DNA from: an uncultured Ferrovum sp.
Lineage (GTDB): Bacteria > Pseudomonadota > Gammaproteobacteria > Burkholderiales > Ferrovaceae
Length of the DNA stretch: 64,000 bases
Assembly (NCBI GenBank): GCA_903867885.1
Contig: CAIPTD010000150.1
Coordinates: forward strand, 1 to 64,000
Direction of reading: 5' to 3'
The translations under genes and the position numbers were made by a program. The stretch's first letter is position 1; each line of letters opens with the position of its first letter. The notes under the pieces were generated by a model. It saw nothing but the letters and a program-made list of their open reading frames with translations, had not been told where the DNA came from and made no database searches. Positions 31,904-42,496 of this stretch are shown piece by piece.

Positions 31904-32869
31904 ATGGACAATACAACTTCATCCGATCAGCCGATTGATATTACTGGCATTAAACAAACTGGTCAGGCTAAAACCGCTCGCATCCCCATTAAGGTCGTTG
32001 CTGCCGAACCTTTGCGTAAACCCGATTGGATTCGTGTAAAAGTTAGCCAAAGCCCGCGTTTTCATGAGGTTAAAAACTTGCTGCGGGAGCGCAAACTGCA
32101 TTCGGTCTGTGAAGAAGCCTCCTGCCCCAATATTGGTGAGTGCTTTAGCAAAGGCACTGCTACATTCATGATCTTGGGCGATCTGTGTACCCGTCGCTGC
32201 CCCTTTTGTGATGTGGGTCATGGTCGACCTCTTCCCATCGATCCTGCAGAGCCTTCGCAATTAGCAGAGAGCATTGCCTTGCTCCGGCTAAGTTATGTGG
32301 TGATTACAAGCGTGGATCGCGATGATTTACGGGATGGTGGTGCAGGACATTTTGCCGACTGCATACGTGCCGTACGTGTGGCTTCGCCCTCCACCCAAAT
32401 TGAAGTTCTGGTTCCTGATTTTAGGGGGCGTTTGGCTTTAGCACTAAGCATATTGGAAGCCGCACCACCCGATGTCATGAACCACAATCTAGAAACCGTT
32501 CCCCGCTTATACAAATCGGTCCGACCTGGTTCTGATTACGCCCATTCTTTAAAGCTTCTAAAGGACTTTAAAGCTCTACATGCCAATATCCCCACCAAAT
32601 CGGGGCTCATGATTGGGTTAGGTGAAACCGATGAAGAAATTTTAAGCGTCATGCAAGATTTGCGTGCTCACGATGTAGACATGCTCACCTTAGGCCAATA
32701 TTTACAGCCTTCCACCCACCACCTTCCAGTGTTGCGCTATATGGATCCTCAACGCTTTCAATGGTTTGAAGAACAAGCTTTGGCGATGGGCTTTCGCCAC
32801 GCCGCCTGCGGCCCCATGGTACGCAGCTCCTACCACGCGGATCAACAAGCCCACGAAGCGGGCGTGTAA
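31904..32869 (+). CDS. lipA: lipoyl synthase LipA
   Basis: [41 protein letters not shown] (two Fe-S cluster motifs). Confidence 0.97.
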   Translation: MDNTTSSDQPIDITGIKQTGQAKTARIPIKVVAAEPLRKPDWIRVKVSQSPRFHEVKNLLRERKLHSVCEEASCPNIGECFSKGTATFMILGDLCTRRCPFCDVGHGRPLPIDPAEPSQLAESIALLRLSYVVITSVDRDDLRDGGAGHFADCIRAVRVASPSTQIEVLVPDFRGRLALALSILEAAPPDVMNHNLETVPRLYKSVRPGSDYAHSLKLLKDFKALHANIPTKSGLMIGLGETDEEILSVMQDLRAHDVDMLTLGQYLQPSTHHLPVLRYMDPQRFQWFEEQALAMGFRHAACGPMVRSSYHADQQAHEAGV

Positions 32870-33028
32870 TCACGCTATCAAATCACGGTCATCTCGCGTC
32901 CATCTGCTTGTAACTAACTCTGGGTAATCTGGTGCGCTTGCCAGATATTAAGAGCTAATTTCATCACCAAGAAGTCAATCTGGCATATCGATTTCTCTGT
33001 TTAATGTTGCTTTCTATCGAATCCCACC

Positions 33029-34273
33029 ATGCTGATCCGTATCCATGTAAAAGAAGCAAAGTTAGGAATGTACATCCATGAAGTGTGTGGTTCATGGTTA
33101 GAACACCCATTTTGGAAATCACATTTTCTCTTAGATTCTGCAGCGGATTTAAAGCGCTTAAAAGGCTCTGGTGTCACTGAGATTTGGATTGACGACACCA
33201 AAGGAAAGTCGCCTGAGCGCAAATCAGATTCCATGACAGAGTTAGAGGCCACCGCTTCGGTAGATGCAATTTTAGCTGTCCAGGAAGAGGCACAGCATGT
33301 GGCAGAAGTACTAACGGAATTGCATGCGAGTCCTAAAAAACTTTCAGTGGCCGATGAGATGAAACAGGCCGAAGACGTCTGTCATCATGCAGAAGAACAG
33401 GTCAAGCATCTCTTCACTCAGGCTCGGTTAGGGAAGGCGCTGGATAAGGAAGGTTCTTTGAATATCGTCGCAGAGATCTCTAATTCGATCTTCAGAAATC
33501 AAAATGCCCTCATCAGTCTTGCCCGCATTAAAACCAAAGATGACTACACTTATCTGCACTCAGTTGCAGTCTGTGCTTTGATGATTTCACTGGCACGCCA
33601 ACTCAAGTTAGATGAAAAACTGATTCAGCTTGCCGGTTTAGGAGGCTTGCTGCATGACATCGGTAAAATTCGTATTCCCCTCTCTGTTCTCAATAAGCCC
33701 AGTTCCCTGACCGAGGAAGAATTTGCGGTGATACAGGGGCACCCCTCAGCGGGCTATAACATCCTTAAACAGGGCGGGGATTTTCCTGAAGAAGTAATGG
33801 ATGTGTGCTTACATCATCATGAAAAAATGGATGGCTCAGGTTATCCCGACAAGCTGGGCGCTAATCAGATTTCGCTCATGGCAAAGATGGGTGCAGTCTG
33901 TGATGTGTATGATGCCATTACCTCGGACCGCCCTTATAAAGCTGGCTGGAGACCTGGCACCGCCATTCGTAAAATGGCAGAGTGGAGCAAAGGCCATTTT
34001 GATGAAAAAATATTTCATGCCTTTGTAAAGGCTCTAGGTATTTACCCTACTGGCTCCTTGGTCAAACTAAGCAGCGGTCATCTGGCAGTAGTATGTGATC
34101 AAGAAGAAGGCGCCTTATTAAAACCTGTTGTGAAATTGGTGTACTCCATACATCAAGAACAACGCATAGATCCCGAGCACATGAATCTGAGCCATCATGA
34201 TCACGAAATTGTGTCGCAGGAAGATCCCGCTAAATGGGGCTTTGAGGATATTGATTCGCTTTGGCGCGATTAA
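33029..34273 (+). CDS. HD-GYP domain protein with DUF3391-like N-terminus (putative c-di-GMP phosphodiesterase)
   Basis: LGGLLHDIGKIRIP, HHHEKMDGSGYPDKL, DVYDAITSDRPYKAGW. Confidence 0.93.
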   Translation: MLIRIHVKEAKLGMYIHEVCGSWLEHPFWKSHFLLDSAADLKRLKGSGVTEIWIDDTKGKSPERKSDSMTELEATASVDAILAVQEEAQHVAEVLTELHASPKKLSVADEMKQAEDVCHHAEEQVKHLFTQARLGKALDKEGSLNIVAEISNSIFRNQNALISLARIKTKDDYTYLHSVAVCALMISLARQLKLDEKLIQLAGLGGLLHDIGKIRIPLSVLNKPSSLTEEEFAVIQGHPSAGYNILKQGGDFPEEVMDVCLHHHEKMDGSGYPDKLGANQISLMAKMGAVCDVYDAITSDRPYKAGWRPGTAIRKMAEWSKGHFDEKIFHAFVKALGIYPTGSLVKLSSGHLAVVCDQEEGALLKPVVKLVYSIHQEQRIDPEHMNLSHHDHEIVSQEDPAKWGFEDIDSLWRD

Positions 34274-34283
34274 AGCTGGGGTA

Positions 34284-35063
34284 TTAAAGTAGCAGGTTCA
34301 GCCGCCAAGGCACACTCCCATCCGGTTGCTGCGCCCCCACTTGCTTGATGATCGGTTCTAGATCCCGCGCATAGCGCGCCTCCGACCAGAGCCGCCCAGA
34401 TAACTTAAGCGTGGGTTGGCCTGCGGCTGTCAACACTCCCTCTCCTTCAAGATGCAATGGCCCTTTGAGCGTCATCATCTTGAGATATGTTGTTTCCCCT
34501 TCTGCTTGCCAATGCATTTGCCAACTGCCTAAATCGGGTAAGCGCACTTGGGGAGAATAAGCATGGCTGCATGTCAGGCTCCCTTCTCCAACCATGCCTG
34601 CATTTTGAATATTGAGCTTTTCAGTTTGAAGATGAAGCTCTGCAGTAGGTTGCACCATGGTCCACAAAGGATTTCGCCAAGAGATGGCGCGCGCCTGAAT
34701 AGTGAAATCGGCACTGAGAAGGGTAAGGCCGTCCCAGCTAAGCTGAAGCCCTGTTTGTCCGGTAGCGGGGCCTGACAACGCACGCACCGTTTCTATTAAA
34801 ACCCCATCCCATTGGGGGGTATAGCGCCATCCCCAGCGCCCTAATGGGGTTCCGAGTGCAGGGTCCTCGCCCCAAGAGACATCGGCGCTTCCGTATAGCA
34901 CCCCCCCTTCGATATCCAATAATTGCAAGTGATTGCCCGACAGCGCATAAGCTGACCCCCTGATCCATGCTTCAGGCGTTTCGAACAGCAAGGTAAGCAT
35001 AGCGCCAGTGAATACAGTCGCAGCAACCGCGACCATGCCAGTATATTTTTCAAAGCCACTCAT
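34284..35063 (-). CDS. gspN: type II secretion system protein N
   Basis: Last gene of the gsp operon; TM start and GspN-like body. Confidence 0.85.
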   Translation of the reverse strand: MSGFEKYTGMVAVAATVFTGAMLTLLFETPEAWIRGSAYALSGNHLQLLDIEGGVLYGSADVSWGEDPALGTPLGRWGWRYTPQWDGVLIETVRALSGPATGQTGLQLSWDGLTLLSADFTIQARAISWRNPLWTMVQPTAELHLQTEKLNIQNAGMVGEGSLTCSHAYSPQVRLPDLGSWQMHWQAEGETTYLKMMTLKGPLHLEGEGVLTAAGQPTLKLSGRLWSEARYARDLEPIIKQVGAQQPDGSVPWRLNLLL

Positions 35064-35081
35064 CGTGTATTCGGGCGGTTT

Positions 35082-35600
35082 TTAAGATGCAGGTGAAACT
35101 TGTTGCAGAACTGCACGCAATTGCACCCCGCCAGCATGATCTAAACCCGTTGCGTTGAGGGTTTGAATACGTACATTGACCGTGCGCTTGAGATGATCTG
35201 CCCACATGAGAAAACGATTAAAGTTCACTTTAGGAAGGATAACCTCTACTTGCCCGTTATCTAGCGTGTGAATGCTTTGTATCTGGCCTTTCATGCCGGC
35301 CTCTGAAGCAGATTGCTCAAGATACAAAGCCAAGCCGGGCCCCAAACTTTGAAATGCGGTACTTGCTGCCCCCCCCAATTGTTGACGCAACGCGATAGCC
35401 TCATCTGCATCGCTATGCAACTGATTCACACTTGCCCTTAAGGCCGGCAAGCTGACTGCATAAGCTTGATGATTTTGGATGAGTGGAAGCACCATGCTAT
35501 TCAAAAGTATGGTTAGCAAAACCACTGCTGCCATCGTCTTCACCAGACCACGCTCGCGATTTGAGCGCGCGTTCCACCACTGCGTGAATGTATTTTTCAT
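35082..35600 (-). CDS. gspM: type II secretion system protein M
   Basis: W..R..RERGLVKTMAAVVLLTILLNSMVLPLI; position after gspL. Confidence 0.9.
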   Translation of the reverse strand: MKNTFTQWWNARSNRERGLVKTMAAVVLLTILLNSMVLPLIQNHQAYAVSLPALRASVNQLHSDADEAIALRQQLGGAASTAFQSLGPGLALYLEQSASEAGMKGQIQSIHTLDNGQVEVILPKVNFNRFLMWADHLKRTVNVRIQTLNATGLDHAGGVQLRAVLQQVSPAS

Positions 35601-36847
35601 GGTGCAGCCTTAGTTAATCTAAGAGACACTTTTTGGCCATTGGAGTCTGCTTTCAATGTGCCTTCCAATCCCAATTGTTTGAGACGGCCCAGCAAAGTCT
35701 CAGCCTGATCCGCAGAATCGCAATTCCAGACCAACAGTACATTTTGATTTTGGTAATCCAAACTAATTAGATGAGCGTAATCGATCTCATCCAATTCTTT
35801 CAATCGCCCTAGTAATGCAGGCAATTCATCAGGAGCATAATTTCCAGACTGTGCGCGCAAATCCACCAAGGCTTTTTGCATTTGAAGTTGGGGATCAAGG
35901 ATACTGCGGGTTTCAGGGAACGCTCTACGTAATTCGATTTCAGCTTGTGCCTTTAATTGGCGGATGTGATTGCCCCATAGCCAAGTTTGCAGGCTATAAC
36001 CAGCTATCCAAAGCACAACCGTAGCCCCGAGCAGGATCAGTGCAAGCTTGAGCGAGTGATCCAGAGTGCGCCATGTTGATTTGGTGTCAGCAGCAAACTC
36101 TCCAGTGAGAAGATTCGTGGCCTGCGGGGAAAGGGGGCGCATTGCCTGTGTTTTAAAATCGCTTTCCATCGTGCAGCGCACCCCGAGGGCCTCAGACCAC
36201 GCCACACTGCAAGACGCGAGTTGGTCGGGAGGCACCCCTTCCCAGATTACGCGCAAGTGAGTGAGTGTTCGAGCTTTGTATTGTGCTCGCATAAGCTGAA
36301 CCAGCATCAGGGGTGGGGCCAACCCTTCAGGGCAATCGAGTGCCTGGGTATAGCCGCTTTCATGAACCAAGCAACCACCATGAGCCGTCATCAAGATCGT
36401 CCATTCATTAGGCTGATTGTTGATAAGGACGGTCTGCGTATACATTTCTTCGGGTTTTACCCCCTGTTCTTTTAGATATGCCAATAACTGGCTTAACCAT
36501 TGACGATCCAGCACTTGAACACGGGTTTGCGGGCTGATATTTTGGGTATCCGCCACAATATGCGCACTGGCCAGATCTCCCAACAAATACTCCTCAACGG
36601 AATAGGGCAGTGCCTCACGCCAACGGCCTTTGCGGGGCAAGTCAATATCGAGCATTAACACGGCGGCCGAGGGCAAAAAAACCTGCGTCTTAAATCCAGC
36701 CGGAAGTCCCCGATCTAATCGATTACCCCTAAGCCCGGTATTGGTAGACCAATACCACTGGTTGAAGGGTTGCTGATCTAGGCTCCAGTTGTCTGGAACG
36801 AATAGTCGAAGTAGGTTCATTTTTAAAATAAAGTTCGGCGTTCCCAA
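35597..36847 (-). CDS. gspL: type II secretion system protein L
   Basis: Actin-like cytoplasmic domain followed by TM and periplasmic region; operon position. Confidence 0.9.
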   Translation of the reverse strand: MGTPNFILKMNLLRLFVPDNWSLDQQPFNQWYWSTNTGLRGNRLDRGLPAGFKTQVFLPSAAVLMLDIDLPRKGRWREALPYSVEEYLLGDLASAHIVADTQNISPQTRVQVLDRQWLSQLLAYLKEQGVKPEEMYTQTVLINNQPNEWTILMTAHGGCLVHESGYTQALDCPEGLAPPLMLVQLMRAQYKARTLTHLRVIWEGVPPDQLASCSVAWSEALGVRCTMESDFKTQAMRPLSPQATNLLTGEFAADTKSTWRTLDHSLKLALILLGATVVLWIAGYSLQTWLWGNHIRQLKAQAEIELRRAFPETRSILDPQLQMQKALVDLRAQSGNYAPDELPALLGRLKELDEIDYAHLISLDYQNQNVLLVWNCDSADQAETLLGRLKQLGLEGTLKADSNGQKVSLRLTKAAP

Positions 36848-37815
36848 AGTATCGCAGGAAGAGACAGACTGGGGTTACGTTGAGTGAGAGCAGTCAGTCC
36901 GTAATGTACCTGCCCATAGCTAGCTCGTGCATGTATTTGAAAAAAACTGGATGAAATAGACCAATCCACAGGGAATTTAGGAACAGTACTAGGATCACTC
37001 GCGCGGGGATTCAATAAATGTTCAGCCACTTCTGAGGGTGCACGCTCTAGCAAGTCAGAATTACTCACAAAGGGCCTTTCTGCTCGGAGTACGGTTATTT
37101 GATTTGCTTCATCGTCGGAGAGTTGGAACAGTATGGCCAATACCGGAGCAGGCGCGGTATTGATGTTAATGGGGGTGTGAACGGGCAGCGCAGTCACAAA
37201 TGGCCTAAGCTTATCCACGATCTCTGAGGTAAACCCTCGTACCCTAATGAGCTCATTGATATCCACCATAGGGCGATTGGCCGCACGCCGGGCATGGGTC
37301 ATCCCCAAATAATCAATATCTTCAGCCCCTCCCGGCAAACTCACCTCATCATCTTTATCCACCCAATCTTTGAGGCTGTTTGCAAGATTAGGATCAATCT
37401 GTAATTGAGCAAATAAATTTTTGATCAACTCAACATCTGCGTGTGATCCACTCAAACCCAAATTATTTAAATTAATCAATCCCTGCGCATCAGTGACCGT
37501 CCCTTCAACGGTTCCGTTCTCCACAGGGAGCGTAGGTAATGCCTGCGCCCATATTTCGTTCAGGGCATCAATAGCAGGATTTTTATGTTTATCCAATTTT
37601 TGGTCTTCTAACAATGCAGCCCGACCAAAATCAATCACACCACGCGCACTAGATTGTGCTTGAGACAAAGCAAGCTGATTTTCCGTTGTGCTCAAGCGAA
37701 ACCCTGCTTGCATATTTACCAGCACCACAAAAGTGGTGGCCAGCGCGGCGAGCAAGACTGCGCTCACCAAGGCAAAGCCAACTGAATGTTTTGAAGAAGG
37801 TAAGGGGTGTTTCAT
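36823..37815 (-). CDS. gspK: type II secretion system minor pseudopilin K
   Basis: GFALVSAVLLAALATTFVVLV prepilin helix, long GspK domain with MVDINELIRVRGFT. Confidence 0.92.
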   Translation of the reverse strand: MKHPLPSSKHSVGFALVSAVLLAALATTFVVLVNMQAGFRLSTTENQLALSQAQSSARGVIDFGRAALLEDQKLDKHKNPAIDALNEIWAQALPTLPVENGTVEGTVTDAQGLINLNNLGLSGSHADVELIKNLFAQLQIDPNLANSLKDWVDKDDEVSLPGGAEDIDYLGMTHARRAANRPMVDINELIRVRGFTSEIVDKLRPFVTALPVHTPININTAPAPVLAILFQLSDDEANQITVLRAERPFVSNSDLLERAPSEVAEHLLNPRASDPSTVPKFPVDWSISSSFFQIHARASYGQVHYGLTALTQRNPSLSLPAILWERRTLF

Positions 37816-38426
37816 ATCGCAGCTGGCACATCAAAAACTCGGGTGATCAATAAACCATCTTCGAGTTCAATTTTAACTTCTACCGCACGTGGCAATCCCG
37901 CGTGGGCAGGTTTACGCCATCGATTATCCCAAGCCTGCTGAGGTCCTGCCGGTCCGAGTAACCGTATTTCAAATCGTTCTACTTTTTCTAGAATAACGGT
38001 AGGCTGAGGTTGGTTACGCATTCCCCGATCTAACGTTTCCCAGCTCAAGCGCTCTATCTGATGATTACGCAAGCGCCAAGCCACACGCTGCGGCGCCGCG
38101 CCTGGAGTGCCAAGATTGGGGCTGCCCGTTTTGGTCCATGCAATCAGCGCGTCAAGCGTACCACCTGCATCAAAGTCCACGCTCATACCTTCTTCTTCCA
38201 CACCAGAATTATTGCGTACAGGTCGGTCACTAGCCTGATCTAAATCACTCCTGAACAAAATAAAGCAATGATCAAGGGTGTGCCACTTTTCATCACGGAT
38301 TTGCAAATGACGCTGACCGTCAATCAGCGCGCTTAAACCCCGATACCCCATCAAAGAAACCAGTGCGAATAAAGCAAGCGCAACGAGCACCTCGACCAAT
38401 GTAAAACCCTTGCGGCGCGGACTCAT
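37812..38426 (-). CDS. gspJ: type II secretion system minor pseudopilin J
   Basis: RRKGFTLVEVLVALALFALVSLMGYRGL. Confidence 0.93.
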   Translation of the reverse strand: MSPRRKGFTLVEVLVALALFALVSLMGYRGLSALIDGQRHLQIRDEKWHTLDHCFILFRSDLDQASDRPVRNNSGVEEEGMSVDFDAGGTLDALIAWTKTGSPNLGTPGAAPQRVAWRLRNHQIERLSWETLDRGMRNQPQPTVILEKVERFEIRLLGPAGPQQAWDNRWRKPAHAGLPRAVEVKIELEDGLLITRVFDVPAAI

Positions 38427-38806
38427 GGGGGGCTCTGCAAAATAAAAGCTGCTATTTGAACTAACTGAGTGGCATCCGGTTTGTCCTCACGAACCCGTAC
38501 AGTAATTTTTATAAAAGGTGAGTGGGCTAACGTCTCACTGGTCTCGCTCCAAATCAATGATAGGCCAGCTTGATTAACTTGCCCCTCTATCTGACCTTCT
38601 TTGGGTAAGGATTGCTGCGCCCGCAGTAAGGCAATATGGTCTTCGGCTACCCACCGAGCAATCATCCGCCGGTCAAGCGCGCCAGAGAGATCGGTGGCTT
38701 GGGTGAGCGCTCGTATACCTGCCCCCAAGGTCACCGCAACAATTAAAAGCGCAACCAAGACCTCAACTAAGGTAAAGCCCTTTTGCTTAATGAAAGGATG
38801 CATCAC
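38423..38806 (-). CDS. gspI: type II secretion system minor pseudopilin I
   Basis: KQKGFTLVEVLVALLIVAVTLGAGIRAL. Confidence 0.93.
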   Translation of the reverse strand: MMHPFIKQKGFTLVEVLVALLIVAVTLGAGIRALTQATDLSGALDRRMIARWVAEDHIALLRAQQSLPKEGQIEGQVNQAGLSLIWSETSETLAHSPFIKITVRVREDKPDATQLVQIAAFILQSPP

Positions 38807-39312
38807 TTCGCCTTATCCCCATCCAATTTCTTTAGTCCAACCTTTCCCAAAGCATTCCCTTGCAAGCTGAGTGTTTTGTTTCGGAGACTCAATTGGATTT
38901 GGTATTCAGGGGCTGCATCCCCAGGGACAAAAATAATCCGATCTTGTTTTCCCCAGGTCATTTCTTGAGGCAAAAAAGTTGCCGTGAGTTGGCCATTATT
39001 GCTGAGTGTTTTCCAATGACCCGTCTCATCAAGCTCTTGAAATTCTGATGCATTTTCCTTGGGCAACCAAGCTATGGGTATACCCGTTGATTCAGCATAG
39101 CTATAAGCATATTCCAGTTTGAGGGCGGTAGTTTGTGCTTCACGCTTGATCAGGGTTGCATCATCAGGCAGGAAATTAGGGGCGATCAGTGCAACTGTAA
39201 TGCCGATAACCACCATCACCACCAGAAGCTCAATCAAGGTAAATCCCCGGGTGCTTCTCGCTTGCAGAAGCCCGAGGGATAAAGGCTTCTTACCAGTTGC
39301 CGATATCGGCAT
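38803..39312 (-). CDS. gspH: type II secretion system minor pseudopilin H
   Basis: STRGFTLIELLVVMVVIGITVALIAPNFLP; start uncertain, placed at an internal Met overlapping gspG. Confidence 0.88.
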   Translation of the reverse strand: MPISATGKKPLSLGLLQARSTRGFTLIELLVVMVVIGITVALIAPNFLPDDATLIKREAQTTALKLEYAYSYAESTGIPIAWLPKENASEFQELDETGHWKTLSNNGQLTATFLPQEMTWGKQDRIIFVPGDAAPEYQIQLSLRNKTLSLQGNALGKVGLKKLDGDKAK

Positions 39313-39754
39313 TGACACCCTCACCACCGGCCATGCCATCTGCGCCATAGCTGAACACATCGATTTCCCCATGGATACCGGGGTTAATGTACTGATAGTC
39401 GTGACCCCAAGGATCTTTGGGTAACTGATCTAAATATCCACCCACTTTCCAGTTAGCGGGAACAGGCTCGATATCAGGTTTCTTGGCTAAAGCCATCAGC
39501 CCTTGTTGGTTATTGGGATAATTAAAATTATCTAAGCGATACAGTTTGAGCGCTTGTACTAGGGTAGCAACATCTTGCTTGGCTGCGACGACCCGGGCTT
39601 CATCCGGGCGGCTCATCACGCGCGGGATAATCAGTGCGGCTAATACCCCTAAAATGACTATTACCACCATGATCTCAATCAGCGTAAAACCAGCTTGTTT
39701 TTTTTGATGAGAAAATGATTTTTTGTTGAGTGGATGGGTGTTGAGGGTGTTCAT
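39290..39754 (-). CDS. gspG: type II secretion system major pseudopilin G
   Basis: KQAGFTLIEIMVVIVILGVLAALIIPRVMSRPDEARVVAAKQDVATL; start set at MNTLNTHPLNKK. Confidence 0.95.
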   Translation of the reverse strand: MNTLNTHPLNKKSFSHQKKQAGFTLIEIMVVIVILGVLAALIIPRVMSRPDEARVVAAKQDVATLVQALKLYRLDNFNYPNNQQGLMALAKKPDIEPVPANWKVGGYLDQLPKDPWGHDYQYINPGIHGEIDVFSYGADGMAGGEGVNADIGNW

Positions 39755-39758
39755 TGAT

Positions 39759-40982
39759 TCACCTAATAATTTGGTTGAGATCAAAAATGGGCAAGAGGAT
39801 GGCAAGCACAATCAGCAATACCACCCCCCCCATGAAAAGAATCAGGGCTGGTTCAAGTAAACGAGTAAAAACCATTATCCGATTTTCTACTTCTTGCGTT
39901 TGGATAGCAGCTATTTTTTCCAGCATTTCATCCAACATACCACTGGCTTCTCCCCCTGCGATTAAGTGAATCATCATAGGGGGAAATAATTTTGAGATGT
40001 TTAATGCACGGGATAAGCTGGCCCCTTCTCGCACATGGCGCTCCGCCTGAGAGAGAGCCTGGCGCATAGGGAGGTTACTCACTACCCCCATACCCGACCC
40101 TAAAGCAGCCAGCAAAGGTACACGGGCATTCACCAAGATCGCTAAGGTACTAGTGAGTTGCGCAGTATTGATGGCTCGGATCATCTTGCCAATCACTGGC
40201 AGATTTAGGAGCAAACGGTGCCATTGGTAAAGGTTGTTTTCATTGCGCATAGCACGCGAAAAAAAGAATAAGCCCGCAATGCAAGCAAGTCCCACAATCC
40301 ATCCACTGCTCCGCACAAAATCACTCAGGGCAATCATTACTCTGGTCAGAATAGGCAAAGCTTGATGGGTGTGATGAAACACCTGCACCACCTGCGGTAC
40401 CACCCAAGTCAATAAGCTCCCTACGACTAAGATCGCAACCACCGAGACAATAATGGGGTAGATCAGGGCAAGCGTAACCTTATTGCGCAAGGACTGCTGG
40501 GACTCGGTGTAGTCAGCTAACTTTGTAAGGACCAAAGCCAGTTGCCCAGAGGTTTCTCCTGCTGCCACCAAAGCCCGATACAACTCCGGAAAATGATGTT
40601 GCTGCGTTCCCAATGCGCGCGACAACGGTTGCCCACTCAGTACTTCCCCTCTAATCACTGCGAGTGTGCGTTTGACTGTTTCGGACTCGGTTTGTGCAAT
40701 CAATGCATTAAGGGTCTGTTCTATGGTGAGGCCTGCGCCCAGAAGAATAGCGAACTGCCGAGTGAGCAGCGCAAGATCAGCTGAACGCAGCGTCCTTTGC
40801 CATTGCACTTTAAAGAGCAGAGAGGATTGTGGTGCGGCTTTTTCCCGGAGGGCATTAACAGAGATGGGTGATAAGCCCTGCTCACGCAGTTGAGTTCGCG
40901 CAAGCCGTGCACTATCTGATTCAATGACACCTTTTTCAAGCTGTCCAGTTTTGGATAATGCTTCGTAGCGAAATCCAGCCAT
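39759..40982 (-). CDS. gspF: type II secretion system inner membrane protein F
   Basis: MAGFRYEALSKTGQLEKGVIESDSARLARTQLREQGL, three TM regions. Confidence 0.95.
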   Translation of the reverse strand: MAGFRYEALSKTGQLEKGVIESDSARLARTQLREQGLSPISVNALREKAAPQSSLLFKVQWQRTLRSADLALLTRQFAILLGAGLTIEQTLNALIAQTESETVKRTLAVIRGEVLSGQPLSRALGTQQHHFPELYRALVAAGETSGQLALVLTKLADYTESQQSLRNKVTLALIYPIIVSVVAILVVGSLLTWVVPQVVQVFHHTHQALPILTRVMIALSDFVRSSGWIVGLACIAGLFFFSRAMRNENNLYQWHRLLLNLPVIGKMIRAINTAQLTSTLAILVNARVPLLAALGSGMGVVSNLPMRQALSQAERHVREGASLSRALNISKLFPPMMIHLIAGGEASGMLDEMLEKIAAIQTQEVENRIMVFTRLLEPALILFMGGVVLLIVLAILLPIFDLNQIIR

Positions 40983-40993
40983 TCCTTTTTGCC

Positions 40994-42484
40994 TTAGCTG
41001 CGGGTCACGCGCAGAATTTCTTCAGGTGTGGTAATTCCTTCAGCAATCCAACGCATTCCATCTTGCCGCAAATTTCTCATTCCGTGATCTTCTGCATGCT
41101 TTCTCAACGCGTGTTCGCCGGCTCCATCGTGAATCAAGCGCTTTAACTCCTCATCGATGGGTAAGAGCTCATAAATTCCTGTTCGCCCAGTAAATCCAGT
41201 GTGGTTGCATTGTGCGCAGCCTTTCGCACGCCACACCATTTTAGGCAATGTGGTTTCAGGAAAAGCAGATTGTTGCATTGCATCGGCGGGCACGTGCTCT
41301 CTACAGGACGAACAGAGCTGACGGACCAAGCGTTGTGCCAATACGCCTAATACCGAGGAAGAAAGCAAAAAAGGTTCAATCCCCATATCCACCAAGCGCG
41401 TGATGGCTCCAACCGCATCATTGGTATGGAGCGTAGCCATCACCATATGGCCTGTTAAGCTGGCCTGGACCGCGATCTGTGCTGTTTCCAGATCACGCAC
41501 TTCACCGATCATAATCACGTCAGGATCCTGCCGCAGAATCGAACGTAAGGCACGCGCAAAGGTGAGTTCTATGCGGGGATTCACTTGCGTTTGACCGATC
41601 CCATCCAAATCGTATTCGATAGGGTCTTCGACGGTCATCATATTCAAGGCTTCGCTATCCAGCCTTGAAAGGGCGGCATACAAGGTTGTCGTTTTGCCTG
41701 ATCCGGTAGGTCCTGTCACCAATACAATCCCATGCGGTTGACGGATCATATGGTCTAGTTGCTTAAGGTGATCTGCGGCCATGCCAAGCCGTTCTAACTG
41801 CAAACGACCCGCTTGTTTATCGAGTAGACGTAAGACCACGCGTTCGCCATGCCCGGTAGGGAGCGTTGATACACGAACATCTACTGGGCGTCCTGCCAAT
41901 CGCAAAATAATGCGGCCATCTTGAGGCAAGCGCTTTTCTGAGATATCTAAACTTGCCATAATTTTGATGCGTGACACGATGGCTGCATGTAAGGCACGCT
42001 GTGGTTCAATAATGTCCCGTAACGTCCCATCAATCCGATAACGCACCACCGAGCGATGTTCAAAAGCCTCGATATGAATATCAGATGCGTCCTCACGCAA
42101 AGCCTGTGTCAGCAAAGCATTAATGAGTTTGATGATGGGTGCATCATCTTCAGTATCTAGCAAATCAGTGACCGCGGGGATTTCTTGTGCTAACTGATTC
42201 AGGTCAATATCTTGGTCCAGATCGCCCATAATCGATTGGGCTGACTGATCGCGTTTAGCGTAAGCAAGACTCAGAAGGTGATCGAATTCAGCCGTATCAA
42301 CCCAATGCAGTTTGATGGGCCGCCCAAAGACCCGTCGCACTTCACTCAAGGCAGAGGCACTTAATCCCTCTCTCGCGCAAAGGGTAAGCTCACCACCGTC
42401 CTTTTGATCCAGGGCATTGGGTGCTGAAGGACTCAGCACTAAGCCATAAGAACGCGCGAAAGAATAAGGAATCGCCAGAGTCAT
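40994..42484 (-). CDS. gspE: type II secretion system ATPase E
   Basis: [44 protein letters not shown]...CAQC zinc motif. Confidence 0.97.
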   Translation of the reverse strand: MTLAIPYSFARSYGLVLSPSAPNALDQKDGGELTLCAREGLSASALSEVRRVFGRPIKLHWVDTAEFDHLLSLAYAKRDQSAQSIMGDLDQDIDLNQLAQEIPAVTDLLDTEDDAPIIKLINALLTQALREDASDIHIEAFEHRSVVRYRIDGTLRDIIEPQRALHAAIVSRIKIMASLDISEKRLPQDGRIILRLAGRPVDVRVSTLPTGHGERVVLRLLDKQAGRLQLERLGMAADHLKQLDHMIRQPHGIVLVTGPTGSGKTTTLYAALSRLDSEALNMMTVEDPIEYDLDGIGQTQVNPRIELTFARALRSILRQDPDVIMIGEVRDLETAQIAVQASLTGHMVMATLHTNDAVGAITRLVDMGIEPFLLSSSVLGVLAQRLVRQLCSSCREHVPADAMQQSAFPETTLPKMVWRAKGCAQCNHTGFTGRTGIYELLPIDEELKRLIHDGAGEHALRKHAEDHGMRNLRQDGMRWIAEGITTPEEILRVTRS

Positions 42485-42496
42485 GGGCTCGTGGGC

